From positions 5,084,001 through 5,148,000 of the forward strand of contig NZ_JADBEK010000001.1 in assembly GCF_014873145.1 (NCBI RefSeq): a stretch of 64,000 nucleotides of DNA. The letters are read 5' to 3'. Source of the stretch: Nonomuraea angiospora (GTDB lineage Bacteria > Actinomycetota > Actinomycetes > Streptosporangiales > Streptosporangiaceae). A program made the position numbers and the translations under genes. Positions 55,634 through 64,000 of this stretch are shown piece by piece. Position 1 is the stretch's first letter. Every line of letters begins with the position of its first letter. The notes below the pieces were generated by a model that saw only the letters and a list, made by a program, of their open reading frames with translations, was not told the DNA's origin and made no database searches.

Positions 55634-56800
55634 ATGAGCGACACGCCGCGACTGCACACCGCGGGCAACACCCTGCTGGAGCGAGCCCGCGCGCTGCGCC
55701 CGCTGATCGAGCGCGACGCGGACCAGGCCGAGGAGCAGGGCCGACTCACCACCTCCGTCGTGGACGCCCTACACGAGGCAGGACTTTTCGGCATATGGGT
55801 GCCAGTGCCGCTCGGCGGCGCCGAGCTGTCGCCCAGGGAGCTGATGGCCGTCCTCGGGGAGCTCTCCTACGCCGACCCCTCGACGGGCTGGGTGGTCATG
55901 GCCACCTGCCTGGAGAACGGCACGGCCGGCGCCTACCTGGGCGACGAGGCCGTCGAACGGATCTTCAAGGGCCCCCGGATGCCGCTCTTCGCGGGCCAGG
56001 GCACCCGGCCGGGCGTCGCCGTCCCCGAGGACGGGGGCTTCCGCCTCAGCGGGCAGTGGAGCTTCGCCTCCGCCATGCTGCACTCCCAGTACGTCCACAG
56101 CCTGGGCGCCATCGAGGGCACCGACGAGGTCCGGATCTTCATCACCCCGATCGAGGACGTCAAGCCGCTCGGCAACTGGGACGTCCTGGGCCTGCGCGCG
56201 ACCGGCAGCATCGACTACTCGATGGACGACGTCTTCGTGCCGGAGTCGCAGTCGCACGTCTTCGGCACGAACGTGCCCCTGCGCGGCGGCGCCATCTACC
56301 GGCTCTGCCTGCTCGACCAGGCGCTGATCTGCCACTCCTCCTGGGCGCTCGGCGTCGGCCGCCGACTGCTGGACGAGCTGAGCCGCTACGCCGTGGCACG
56401 GGCCGGGCGGACCGGGCAGATCGCCGACAGCGACGCCTTCCACACCGACTTCGCCCGTGCCGAGGCGAAGTTCCGCGCCGCGGCGGCCCTGGTGCGCGAG
56501 ACGTGGGACGACGTGGAACGCACCCTCGACTCGGGCCGGACGCTCGACGTACGGCAGGAGACGATGGTGCGGCTCGCGCTCAACCACATCACGTCGACGA
56601 TCACCGAGGTCTCCCACTTCGTCTACGCGTCGGGCGGCACCTCGGCGCTGCGCGACGGGCTGATCCAGCGGCTGTTCAGGGACGTCCACGCCGGCGCCGC
56701 GCACATCACCTCGGGCCCGCAGTCGCTGCGGGAGTGCGGCCGTGAACTGGCCGGCCTGGCCGCGGGCGAGTCCTGGGCGCTGTTCGGCCTGGAGCCGTGA
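55634..56800 (+). CDS. Acyl-CoA dehydrogenase-fold flavoenzyme (HpaB/HsaA-like monooxygenase group)
   Basis: A 388-residue protein with the full acyl-CoA dehydrogenase fold. LTTSVVDALHEAGLFGIWVP at the N-terminus, SGQWSFASAMLHSQYV in the middle and the C-terminal helices with HFVYASGGTSALRDGLIQRL resemble flavin-dependent group D monooxygenases more than beta-oxidation enzymes; no catalytic Glu is clear. The partner flavin reductase is not in the window. The ATG has AGGAG upstream. It follows the broken LacI gene, which may once have controlled it. Confidence 0.85.
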   Translation: MSDTPRLHTAGNTLLERARALRPLIERDADQAEEQGRLTTSVVDALHEAGLFGIWVPVPLGGAELSPRELMAVLGELSYADPSTGWVVMATCLENGTAGAYLGDEAVERIFKGPRMPLFAGQGTRPGVAVPEDGGFRLSGQWSFASAMLHSQYVHSLGAIEGTDEVRIFITPIEDVKPLGNWDVLGLRATGSIDYSMDDVFVPESQSHVFGTNVPLRGGAIYRLCLLDQALICHSSWALGVGRRLLDELSRYAVARAGRTGQIADSDAFHTDFARAEAKFRAAAALVRETWDDVERTLDSGRTLDVRQETMVRLALNHITSTITEVSHFVYASGGTSALRDGLIQRLFRDVHAGAAHITSGPQSLRECGRELAGLAAGESWALFGLEP

Positions 56801-56844
56801 GAGCCGCGCTTGGTGAGGTCGGGAGCCTCGATCACGCCGTCCCT

Positions 56845-56873
56845 CGGTGAGATTCCGGTGAAATGTCGGTGGA
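56845..56873 (+). promoter_or_regulatory. Three direct heptamer repeats at 11-bp spacing (SARP-like site)
   Basis: CGGTGAG (56845-56851), CGGTGAA (56856-56862) and CGGTGGA (56867-56873) recur every 11 bases with four-base spacers, the geometry of SARP/AfsR binding sites. They lie just upstream of the OmpA-like lipoprotein gene and differ by one base from the pair in front of the AfsR-like gene. Confidence 0.5.
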
Positions 56874-56898
56874 ACGCCGTGCTTCCAGGCTTGTCCGC

Positions 56899-58341
<1,443 letters not shown>

Positions 58342-58368
<27 letters not shown>

Positions 58369-58612
58369 CCCCTTAGCTTCCCGGCCGAGGTCGGCAGGCG
58401 GCCCCTCGCACTTCCCGACCGAGGGCGCGAGCGGACCTCCTCACGCTTCCGACTGAGGGCGCGAGCAGACCCCCTCACTCTTCCCGACTGAGGTCGCGAG
58501 CAGACCTCACGCTTCCCGACCGAGATGGCGATCCGAATCCTCACGTTTCCCGACCGAGGTCGCGGTGGCCTGAGCCTTCAAGCTCGCGGCCGAGGTGGTG
58601 GCGAGCTGAGGC
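58342..58612 (+). repeat. Tandem array derived from the 3' end of the OmpA-like gene
   Basis: About eight degenerate units of 31-37 bases, each with a TTCCCGACCGAGGTCGCGAG-like core. The first unit is the gene's own end and the last (58590-58609) repeats its final 20 bases exactly, stop codon included. There are no unique spacers, so it is not a CRISPR array. It fills the gap to the convergent AfsR-like gene. Confidence 0.88.
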
Positions 58613-58629
58613 CGGTGTTCCCGGTCCGG

Positions 58630-61600
58630 TCATGGTGTGGCGAGCGCGGCTCTGACCTCCGCCAGGCGGGCGGCGTATCGGGGCCAGCCGAAGCCCGAGG
58701 CGGCGTAGGCGGTGGCCGTCGCCTCCGCCAGTTCGCCGGCCCGCCGCCGGTCCCGGCCTGCGAGCGCCAGCGCCGCCGACACGGCCCGGGCCGCGAGCCA
58801 GGGCGTGCTGTGCTCGGCCGACTCGGCGTAGACCTCGTCCAGCAGCGCCGCGGCCTCGTCGAGCTCCCCGCGCCGGATGAGCACGTCGGCCAGGTCGATG
58901 TGCGCCATGCTAGCCCCGGAGCCGTCGGTGACCGTGTAGCCGACGGCCGTGCGCATGTGGCCTTCCGCGCGGCCCAGCTCCCCCTCGGCCATGGCGACGG
59001 CGCCCCTGATCAGCTCGTTGAGCGGGAGGATCTGGCGGTCGTCCAGCCGCGCGGCGTAGTGGTCGGACTCGGTGGCGCACGCCAGCGCCTCCTTGAGGTG
59101 GCCCATGCCCAGCAGCGCCTGCGCCTGGTTGCTGAGACCGCGTGCCAGCCCGTGCTCGTCGCCGGTCTCCAGGTCGAAGGCGTTGGCGGTGACGTAGCGC
59201 TGGAGTGCCTGCTCGGCGTCGCCCGAGTAGAGGTGGAGCGTGCCGAGCGCGTCGGCGAAGGCGGACACCCGCTGCGTGTGGGAGACGCTTTCGGCCAGCT
59301 CCAGGCCCTGGAGCAGCGGCGGGAGCGCCTCGCGCAGGCGGCCGCGCTCGATCTCCACGATACCGCGGTAGTAGAGGACGTTCATGGTCACCATGTCGTC
59401 CGACGCGATCTCGGCCAGCTCGGCGGCCCTGGTCAGCAGCTCGGCCGCCGCGTCGAACCTGCCGACCATGGTGGAGACGAAGGCGTGGTCGCTCAGCGCG
59501 GTCGCCTGCTCGGTCGGCGTGCTGCCCGGCGCGTCGGCCAGGGCGGAGAAATGCCGCTCGGCCTCGCCGTACCAGCCGCGGATCAGCCACGGCGTGTGCA
59601 GTTCGAGCGCGAGCCGCAGGCCGTCGGCCGCCCGCTCGGTGCCGGGAGCGCGCTCCAGCGCGTCGAGCAGGTTGGGCCACTCCGCGAACACGGCCGACAC
59701 CTCCTCCGCCGCAAGGAAGTCGGTCGGCGCGCCGAGCCGGCGGACGAACGCCACGCACCAGCCCAGATGGGCGGCCAGCGCGCCCTCCGTCTCCCCGGCG
59801 GCGAGCAGCTTCGCCCGCGCGTAGTCGCGCACGGTCTCCAGCAGCCCGAACCGCCGCCCGCCCCCGGACGTCTCCACGGTGACCAGGCTCCGATCGGCCA
59901 GCTCGGCCAGCGCCGGCGCAACATCCCCGACGGCCAGGCCCTCCCCGACGACGTCACCCCTGCCGGGACCGCTCATGCCGGGACCCTCCGCCCCGGAGCC
60001 GCCCATTCCGGGACCGACCGTTGAGAGGTCACCCGTTCCGATGCCTACCGATCCAGGGCCGCCCCTTCCAGGGCCGCCCCTTCCGGTGCCGTCCCATCCA
60101 GGGCCGCCCGATCCAGGGCCGCCCAATCCGGTGCCGCCGGATCCGGTCCAGCCCGATCCATGGCCGCCCGATCCAGGGCCGACCGATCCAGGGCCGACCG
60201 TCACGCCGGGCACGACGTGTTCGGCGGCCTCCAGGTCGAAGCCGCCGCTGAACACCGACACCCGCCGCAGCACCAGCCGTTCCCGCTCGGCCAGCAGGTC
60301 ATGGCTCCAGTCGAGGGCGGCGCGCAGGCTCGTGTGCCGGCCGCCCGCGCTGCGGCCGCCGCCCACCAGCAGGCGCAGCCGGTCCTCGACCCGGGCGGCC
60401 AGCTGCGCCACGGTGAGCGTACGGGTCAGACCGGCGGCCAGCTCGATCCCCAGCGGCAACCGGTCCACGGCGGCGCAGATCGCCGCGACGGCGGCGGGCT
60501 CGGCGTCGACCTGGTCGGGGGCGCACCGCTGGGTGAACAGCGTCGCCGCCGCGTGCGCGGGCAGCGGTCCGACCCGGTTGAGCTCCTCCCCCGCCACCAG
60601 CAGCGGGAGCTGCGAGGTGACCAGCACGGCCAGCCCGTCGGTACGGCCCAGCAGCCCGATGACCAGCTCGGCCACCTGGTCGACGAGGTGCTCGGCGTTG
60701 TCGAGCACCAGCAACCCGCCCTCCAGGCGCGCTGCCAGCTCCGGCAGAGGATCGTCGGACTCCGACTCTAGCCCCACGGCGGCCGCCACCGCCGCGCGCA
60801 CCGCCCCTTCCCGGTGTAACGGCGCCAGCTCCACCAGGGCCACCGCCCTGGGCTCCGCGGCCGAGACCTGGGCCACCGCCCTGGCCGCCTCGATGGCCAG
60901 CCTCGACTTGCCGCTGCCCGGCCCGCCCGTGAGCGTGACGAGCCCCGGTCGCGTAAGCCGCCTCACCAGCGCCGCCAGCTCACCGTCCCGGCCGACGAAG
61001 CTCGTCGCGGGACCCGGCAGGCGCACCCGGGGGCGAGCCTGACGCGGGGGCGCCGACTCGACAGCGGACGGGCCCGGCGACCCGGCGGAGGCCGAGGACG
61101 ACTCCGCAGCGAGCGCCCCGACGGAGGCCGAGGACGACTCTGCGGCGAGCGCCCCGACGGAGGCCGAGGACGACTCCGCGGCGGGCACCCCGGCGGAGGC
61201 CGGGGACGACTCTGCGGCAGGCGGCGACCCGAAGGCGAGCGGGGACGGCTCCGGCTGGGGCGACGCTGCAGAGAGCGGGGACGGCTCCAGCCCCGACGAT
61301 GCCGCAGAGAGCGATGACGGCGCCGGTTCGGGCGACGCCGCAGGGAGCGAAGACGGCGCCGGTCTGGGCGCGATTTCGGCTTCCGCCAAGGTGGCGTTCG
61401 TGAGCTGCAGGGATGGGTCCTGGCGGAGGATCCGCAGCTCCAGCGCAGCCGTCTCCGGGACCGGGTCGACGCCCAGCGCGTCGGCCAGCCTGCGGCGGAG
61501 CCTGGCCAGCCGGTCGAGCGCGTCGGCCTGCCGGCCGTTGCGATAGAGGGCCAGCGCCAGCAGGCAGGACAGCCGCTCGTGCAGCGGATTCTCGTCCGCC

Positions 61601-62361
61601 AGCCGCTCCAGCTCCGTGCCCGCCTCCGCCGCCGCGCCGAGGGCGAGGTCGGCGGTGAGCCGCTGCACCGTCAGGTCCAGTCGCCACGACTCCAGCCGGT
61701 GCCCCTCCAGCTCGGCATAGGGAATCGCCCGCAGGTCCGCCAGCGCGCTGCCGCGCCAGAGCCCGAGCGCCTGCGCCGCCGCGTCCCGGACGCCCGCGTG
61801 GTCGCCGGATCGGGCCGCCGCGTGCGCCCGCTCGGCGGCGGCCCGGGCCTTGACCAGGTCGGCGGCGTGGGCGTCGAGCGCGTAGCCGCCGGGCGTCCTG
61901 ACCAGGGGTGACGCCTGCCGCGACCGGCCCGCGCCGCCCCCGCCCGGCCCGGGGCGGACGGGGCCAGCGTGGCCAAGGGGGCCAGCGGCGTCGCCGGGGC
62001 GAACGGATCCAGGGCCGCCGGGGACGGCGGGGCCAACGGGTCCAGGGCCTCCGGGGTCCGCGGGGCCAGCGGGGCTGGCAAGACCGGCGGGAACGGAGGG
62101 GCCCGGGCCGGAGGGGCCTGAGGGGAGGGTGGCGCGGAGGCGGGAGACGAGGACGCGCAGGCGTTCGGTGGGGCGGGCCAGCTCCGCCTCCCCCCACAGG
62201 TCGGCGGCCAGCCGCGCGTCCGGAACCGGAGACCCGCCCGCCAGCGCGAGCCGGGTCAGCAGCGCGCGCTCAAGGAGACGATCCACCACGATCGTCGCGT
62301 CCCCGGCACGGACGGTGACCGGTCCGAGCACGAGGACGTCCAGGCCGGGGAGGGAGGGCAC
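58630..62361 (-). CDS. AfsR-like regulator: winged helix-BTAD, NB-ARC ATPase and TPR region, with low-complexity insertions
   Basis: A 1243-residue regulator. Order: OmpR-type winged helix (1-78), Gly/Pro insertion (79-151), BTAD (152-320), Ala/Ser/Pro linker (331-445), NB-ARC ATPase with Walker A GGPGSGKS (Lys485) and LLVLDNAEH, a Gly-rich insertion (about 717-807) inside the winged-helix part of the ATPase, then TPR-like helices. Such proteins activate transcription in response to small molecules or phosphorylation. The GTG start is at the predicted transcription start of a GATAAT promoter (leaderless). It is divergent from an FAD oxidase gene, its likely target along with itself. Confidence 0.92.
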   Translation of the reverse strand: MPSLPGLDVLVLGPVTVRAGDATIVVDRLLERALLTRLALAGGSPVPDARLAADLWGEAELARPTERLRVLVSRLRATLPSGPSGPGPSVPAGLASPAGPADPGGPGPVGPAVPGGPGSVRPGDAAGPLGHAGPVRPGPGGGGAGRSRQASPLVRTPGGYALDAHAADLVKARAAAERAHAAARSGDHAGVRDAAAQALGLWRGSALADLRAIPYAELEGHRLESWRLDLTVQRLTADLALGAAAEAGTELERLADENPLHERLSCLLALALYRNGRQADALDRLARLRRRLADALGVDPVPETAALELRILRQDPSLQLTNATLAEAEIAPRPAPSSLPAASPEPAPSSLSAASSGLEPSPLSAASPQPEPSPLAFGSPPAAESSPASAGVPAAESSSASVGALAAESSSASVGALAAESSSASAGSPGPSAVESAPPRQARPRVRLPGPATSFVGRDGELAALVRRLTRPGLVTLTGGPGSGKSRLAIEAARAVAQVSAAEPRAVALVELAPLHREGAVRAAVAAAVGLESESDDPLPELAARLEGGLLVLDNAEHLVDQVAELVIGLLGRTDGLAVLVTSQLPLLVAGEELNRVGPLPAHAAATLFTQRCAPDQVDAEPAAVAAICAAVDRLPLGIELAAGLTRTLTVAQLAARVEDRLRLLVGGGRSAGGRHTSLRAALDWSHDLLAERERLVLRRVSVFSGGFDLEAAEHVVPGVTVGPGSVGPGSGGHGSGWTGSGGTGLGGPGSGGPGWDGTGRGGPGRGGPGSVGIGTGDLSTVGPGMGGSGAEGPGMSGPGRGDVVGEGLAVGDVAPALAELADRSLVTVETSGGGRRFGLLETVRDYARAKLLAAGETEGALAAHLGWCVAFVRRLGAPTDFLAAEEVSAVFAEWPNLLDALERAPGTERAADGLRLALELHTPWLIRGWYGEAERHFSALADAPGSTPTEQATALSDHAFVSTMVGRFDAAAELLTRAAELAEIASDDMVTMNVLYYRGIVEIERGRLREALPPLLQGLELAESVSHTQRVSAFADALGTLHLYSGDAEQALQRYVTANAFDLETGDEHGLARGLSNQAQALLGMGHLKEALACATESDHYAARLDDRQILPLNELIRGAVAMAEGELGRAEGHMRTAVGYTVTDGSGASMAHIDLADVLIRRGELDEAAALLDEVYAESAEHSTPWLAARAVSAALALAGRDRRRAGELAEATATAYAASGFGWPRYAARLAEVRAALATP
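59936..60205 (-). repeat. In-frame Gly-rich minisatellite in the ATPase part of the AfsR-like gene
   Basis: Degenerate 15-base units such as CCCGATCCAGGGCCG (plus strand) encode repeated GPGSGG/GGPGSGG peptides in the middle of the conserved ATPase-winged-helix region. Confidence 0.88.
61909..62127 (-). repeat. In-frame Gly/Pro minisatellite between winged helix and BTAD of the AfsR-like gene
   Basis: Units such as GGGGCCAGCGGGGC and TCCAGGGCC (plus strand) encode GPAGPADPGGPGPVGP-like collagen-type runs. The tract separates two domains that normally pack together. Confidence 0.85.
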
Positions 62362-62367
62362 GGGGGG

Positions 62368-62400
62368 ATTATCTCAGCGAATTCCGTGAGACGTCCGTGA
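62368..62400 (-). promoter_or_regulatory. Leaderless promoter with SARP-type heptamer repeats for the AfsR-like gene
   Basis: On the minus strand TCACGGA-CGTC-TCACGGA (62400-62383, repeats 11 bp apart) is followed after nine bases by GATAAT (62373-62368), then six C residues and the GTG start, seven bases after the -10. The repeat geometry and its distance to the -10 are those of SARP targets. The same repeats also face the divergent FAD oxidase gene. Confidence 0.7.
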
Positions 62401-62436
62401 AACGGGGCTGCAAGGTCATCCGCTCAGGCTGGCCTC

Positions 62437-63801
62437 ATGACACAAGACATCACGGACCTGCGAGCCACCGTACGAGGAGAGGTCCTCACCCCGCAGGACG
62501 CCGGCTACGAGGACGCCCGAGCCCTGCACAACGGCATGATCGACCGCAGGCCGGCCGCGATCGTGCGGGTCAGCGGCACCGCCGACGTCGTCGGCGTGCT
62601 GGCCTACGCCCGCGAGCACGCGCTGGAGGTCAGCGTGCGCGGTGGCGGGCACGGGGTGGCCGGGCACGCGCTCGGCGGCGACCTCGTGATCGACCTGTCG
62701 GCGCTGCGCGGCGTCACCGTGGACGCGGCCGCGCGGACGGCCGTCGTTCAGGCGGGCACGATCTGGGGCGAGGTCGACCAGGCCACGCAGGCGCACGGCC
62801 TGGCCGTGCCCGGCGGCCGGATCAGCCACACCGGCGTCGCCGGGCTCACCCTCGGGGGCGGCGAGGGCTGGCTGTCCGCGAGGTACGGGCTGAGCTGCGA
62901 CAACCTGATCGCCGTCGAGCTCGTCACGGCCGACGGCCGGGTGGTCGTCGCCGACGACGAGAGCGAGCCCGAGCTGATGTGGGCGCTGCGCGGCGGGGGC
63001 GGCAACTTCGGCGTGGTCATGTCGTTCACTTTTCGCCTGCACCCGCTGGGTCCGCTGGTGCTCGGCGGCATGCTCGGTTACCGGGTGTCCGACGCGCCCG
63101 CCGTACTGGACGCCCTGGAGCGGCTGCACTCGGCCGGGCACGACGACTTCGCCCCCGCGGCGGTCTTCCTGACGGCGCCGCCGGCGCCGTTCGTGCCCGG
63201 GCACGTGGTGGGGCGGCCGATCCTCGCGATCGTGCCCGCCTGGCTCGGCGACCCGGAGGCGGGCGCGGAGGTGATCCGGCCGCTGTTCGAGGCGGCGACG
63301 CCGCTGTTCGACGCGGTCCAGCCGATGCCGTACCCGGCGCTGCAGTCGATGCTGGACGACGGCTCGCAGCCGGGGCGGCGCAACAGGTGGTCGGCGGAGT
63401 TCGTGCCCGGCCTCGACCCGAGCCTGATCTCCGACCTGCAGGACGCCGCGATCGCCGCGCCGAGCCCGCTGTCGCAGCTGATCGTCTCGCCGCTGCCTGA
63501 GGCGGTCAGGACGGCGCCGGACTCCGCGTTCCCGAGCCGCCACGGCGGGCGCTGGCTGGTGCATCCCGTCGGCGTCTGGGTGGATCCGGGCGACGATCCC
63601 GCCAACCTGGCCTGGGTGCAGGAGGTGACCGCGGCGATCAGGAAGCACGGGGTCACCGGCTCCTACCTGAACCTGGAGCAGGCCGACGACGACCGGGTGC
63701 GCTGGGCGATGGGCGTGCGCAGGTATCGCCGGCTGCAGCAGGTGAAGGCGGCCTGGGACCCCGGCGACGTGTTCCGCCACTGCGCCCACGTCAGTCCATG
63801 A
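62437..63801 (+). CDS. FAD-binding oxidoreductase, berberine bridge enzyme-like
   Basis: A 454-residue flavoprotein without a signal peptide. The FAD-linking His is in VRGGGHGVAGHAL; the second position that carries Cys in bicovalent members is in the HTGVAGLTLGGGEGWLSARYG region (split: HTGVAGLT, LGGGEGWLSARYG) and has no Cys, so single-point attachment is predicted. The C-terminal BBE motif is VRRYRRLQQVKAAWDPGDVF. Such oxidases act on sugars, alkaloids and antibiotic intermediates. It is divergent from the AfsR-like regulator across 75 bases and is probably its target. Confidence 0.9.
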   Translation: MTQDITDLRATVRGEVLTPQDAGYEDARALHNGMIDRRPAAIVRVSGTADVVGVLAYAREHALEVSVRGGGHGVAGHALGGDLVIDLSALRGVTVDAAARTAVVQAGTIWGEVDQATQAHGLAVPGGRISHTGVAGLTLGGGEGWLSARYGLSCDNLIAVELVTADGRVVVADDESEPELMWALRGGGGNFGVVMSFTFRLHPLGPLVLGGMLGYRVSDAPAVLDALERLHSAGHDDFAPAAVFLTAPPAPFVPGHVVGRPILAIVPAWLGDPEAGAEVIRPLFEAATPLFDAVQPMPYPALQSMLDDGSQPGRRNRWSAEFVPGLDPSLISDLQDAAIAAPSPLSQLIVSPLPEAVRTAPDSAFPSRHGGRWLVHPVGVWVDPGDDPANLAWVQEVTAAIRKHGVTGSYLNLEQADDDRVRWAMGVRRYRRLQQVKAAWDPGDVFRHCAHVSP

Positions 63802-63810
63802 GGAGCCCGG

Positions 63811-64000
63811 CTAGGAGGGCTGCCTGGCCGCGCGCCACTCGGGCGCGAGCACCGACCAGATCTCCATGTCGTGCCGCTTGCCCCGGTGCGGGTAGCTCTC
63901 CCGCAGCACGCCGTCCCTGGTCATCCCCAGCCGCCGGGCCACGGCGATGCTGGCCGTGTTCTCCGACGCGACCACCCACTCGATGCGGTGGATGCCCCGC
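63811..64000 (-). CDS. GNAT family N-acetyltransferase, C-terminal part (5' end outside window)
   Basis: About 63 C-terminal residues are present, ending at a TAG at 63811. RIEWVVASENTASIAVARRL and then GMTRDGVLRESYPHRGKRHD match the RimJ/RimL-like GNAT group, where the Asn in ASENTAS contacts acetyl-CoA. The substrate is unknown. It converges with the FAD oxidase gene nine bases apart. Confidence 0.88.
   Translation of the reverse strand, partial: RGIHRIEWVVASENTASIAVARRLGMTRDGVLRESYPHRGKRHDMEIWSVLAPEWRAARQPS

Overview
The window is about 72% GC. Almost every gene has a G/C third codon position, and there are many GTG/TTG starts and many ATGA/GTGA overlaps. The gene families point to a filamentous actinomycete, most likely a Streptosporangiaceae member such as Nonomuraea: F420-type LLM oxidoreductases, the DUF574 SAM-methyltransferase family, a Streptomyces-type DUF6504/DnaE2 pair, AfsR-like and PucR regulators, an ECF41 sigma factor and a PknB-type kinase. 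The genus is an inference. I saw no tRNA, rRNA, CRISPR array, insertion sequence, prophage, or PKS/NRPS gene.

Layout. 1-4.7 kb: the end of an LLM oxidoreductase, a DUF4328 membrane protein, and an orphan LuxR-type response regulator facing a MacB-like ABC exporter. 4.75-8.75 kb: a damage-inducible translesion polymerase unit (DUF6504 + DnaE2) behind a perfect GAAC-N4-GTTC SOS box. 8.75-14.3 kb: a GntR/UTRA regulator facing a complete ABC importer and a HAD phosphatase, an arrangement like organophosphorus uptake loci. 14.3-18.8 kb: a minisatellite-filled gap, then a virginiamycin B lyase (Vgb) gene translationally coupled to an ABC-F ribosome-protection gene, with a divergent TetR gene; this is a candidate self-contained streptogramin A+B resistance locus. 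18.8-29.4 kb: a Ser/Thr kinase, quinone reductase, LysE exporter, an ABC-2 exporter with a PucR regulator, patatin, acyltransferase, CobQ, an MBL-fold protein and an MT0933-like small protein.

29.4-38.1 kb: an ABC-2 exporter divergent from its two-component system across a perfect 12-bp inverted repeat, acyltransferase-3, DUF574 methyltransferase, an F420 oxidoreductase with a terminator hairpin in its leader, and a DUF6807-ROK operon. 38.1-44.6 kb: three exported or membrane proteins on the minus strand (phytase-like esterase, HupE/UreJ, and a 1322-residue metallophosphoesterase with three copies of a two-cysteine module). 44.7-50.5 kb: an ECF41 sigma factor whose frame runs on antisense into an MFS gene, an SDR lacking the catalytic Tyr, LysR, DinB and a lipoprotein. 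50.6-58.6 kb: an orphan histidine kinase, a membrane-anchored trypsin-like protease, a small secreted protein, a broken LacI regulator, an acyl-CoA-dehydrogenase-like flavoenzyme and an OmpA-like lipoprotein. 58.6-64 kb: a large AfsR-like BTAD/NB-ARC regulator divergent from a berberine-bridge-type FAD oxidase, and the end of a GNAT acetyltransferase.

Two patterns cut across the window. First, several proteins carry in-frame Pro/Gly/Ser-rich minisatellite insertions, some inside catalytic domains (HAD, ABC-F linker, AfsR-like protein at three places). Second, the 3' ends of three genes (TetR, histidine kinase, OmpA-like), stop codon included, are tandemly repeated just downstream. Regulatory sites seen directly include the SOS box, an ECF41-type -35 element, SARP-like heptamers at 11-bp spacing with a leaderless promoter, and several perfect inverted repeats.
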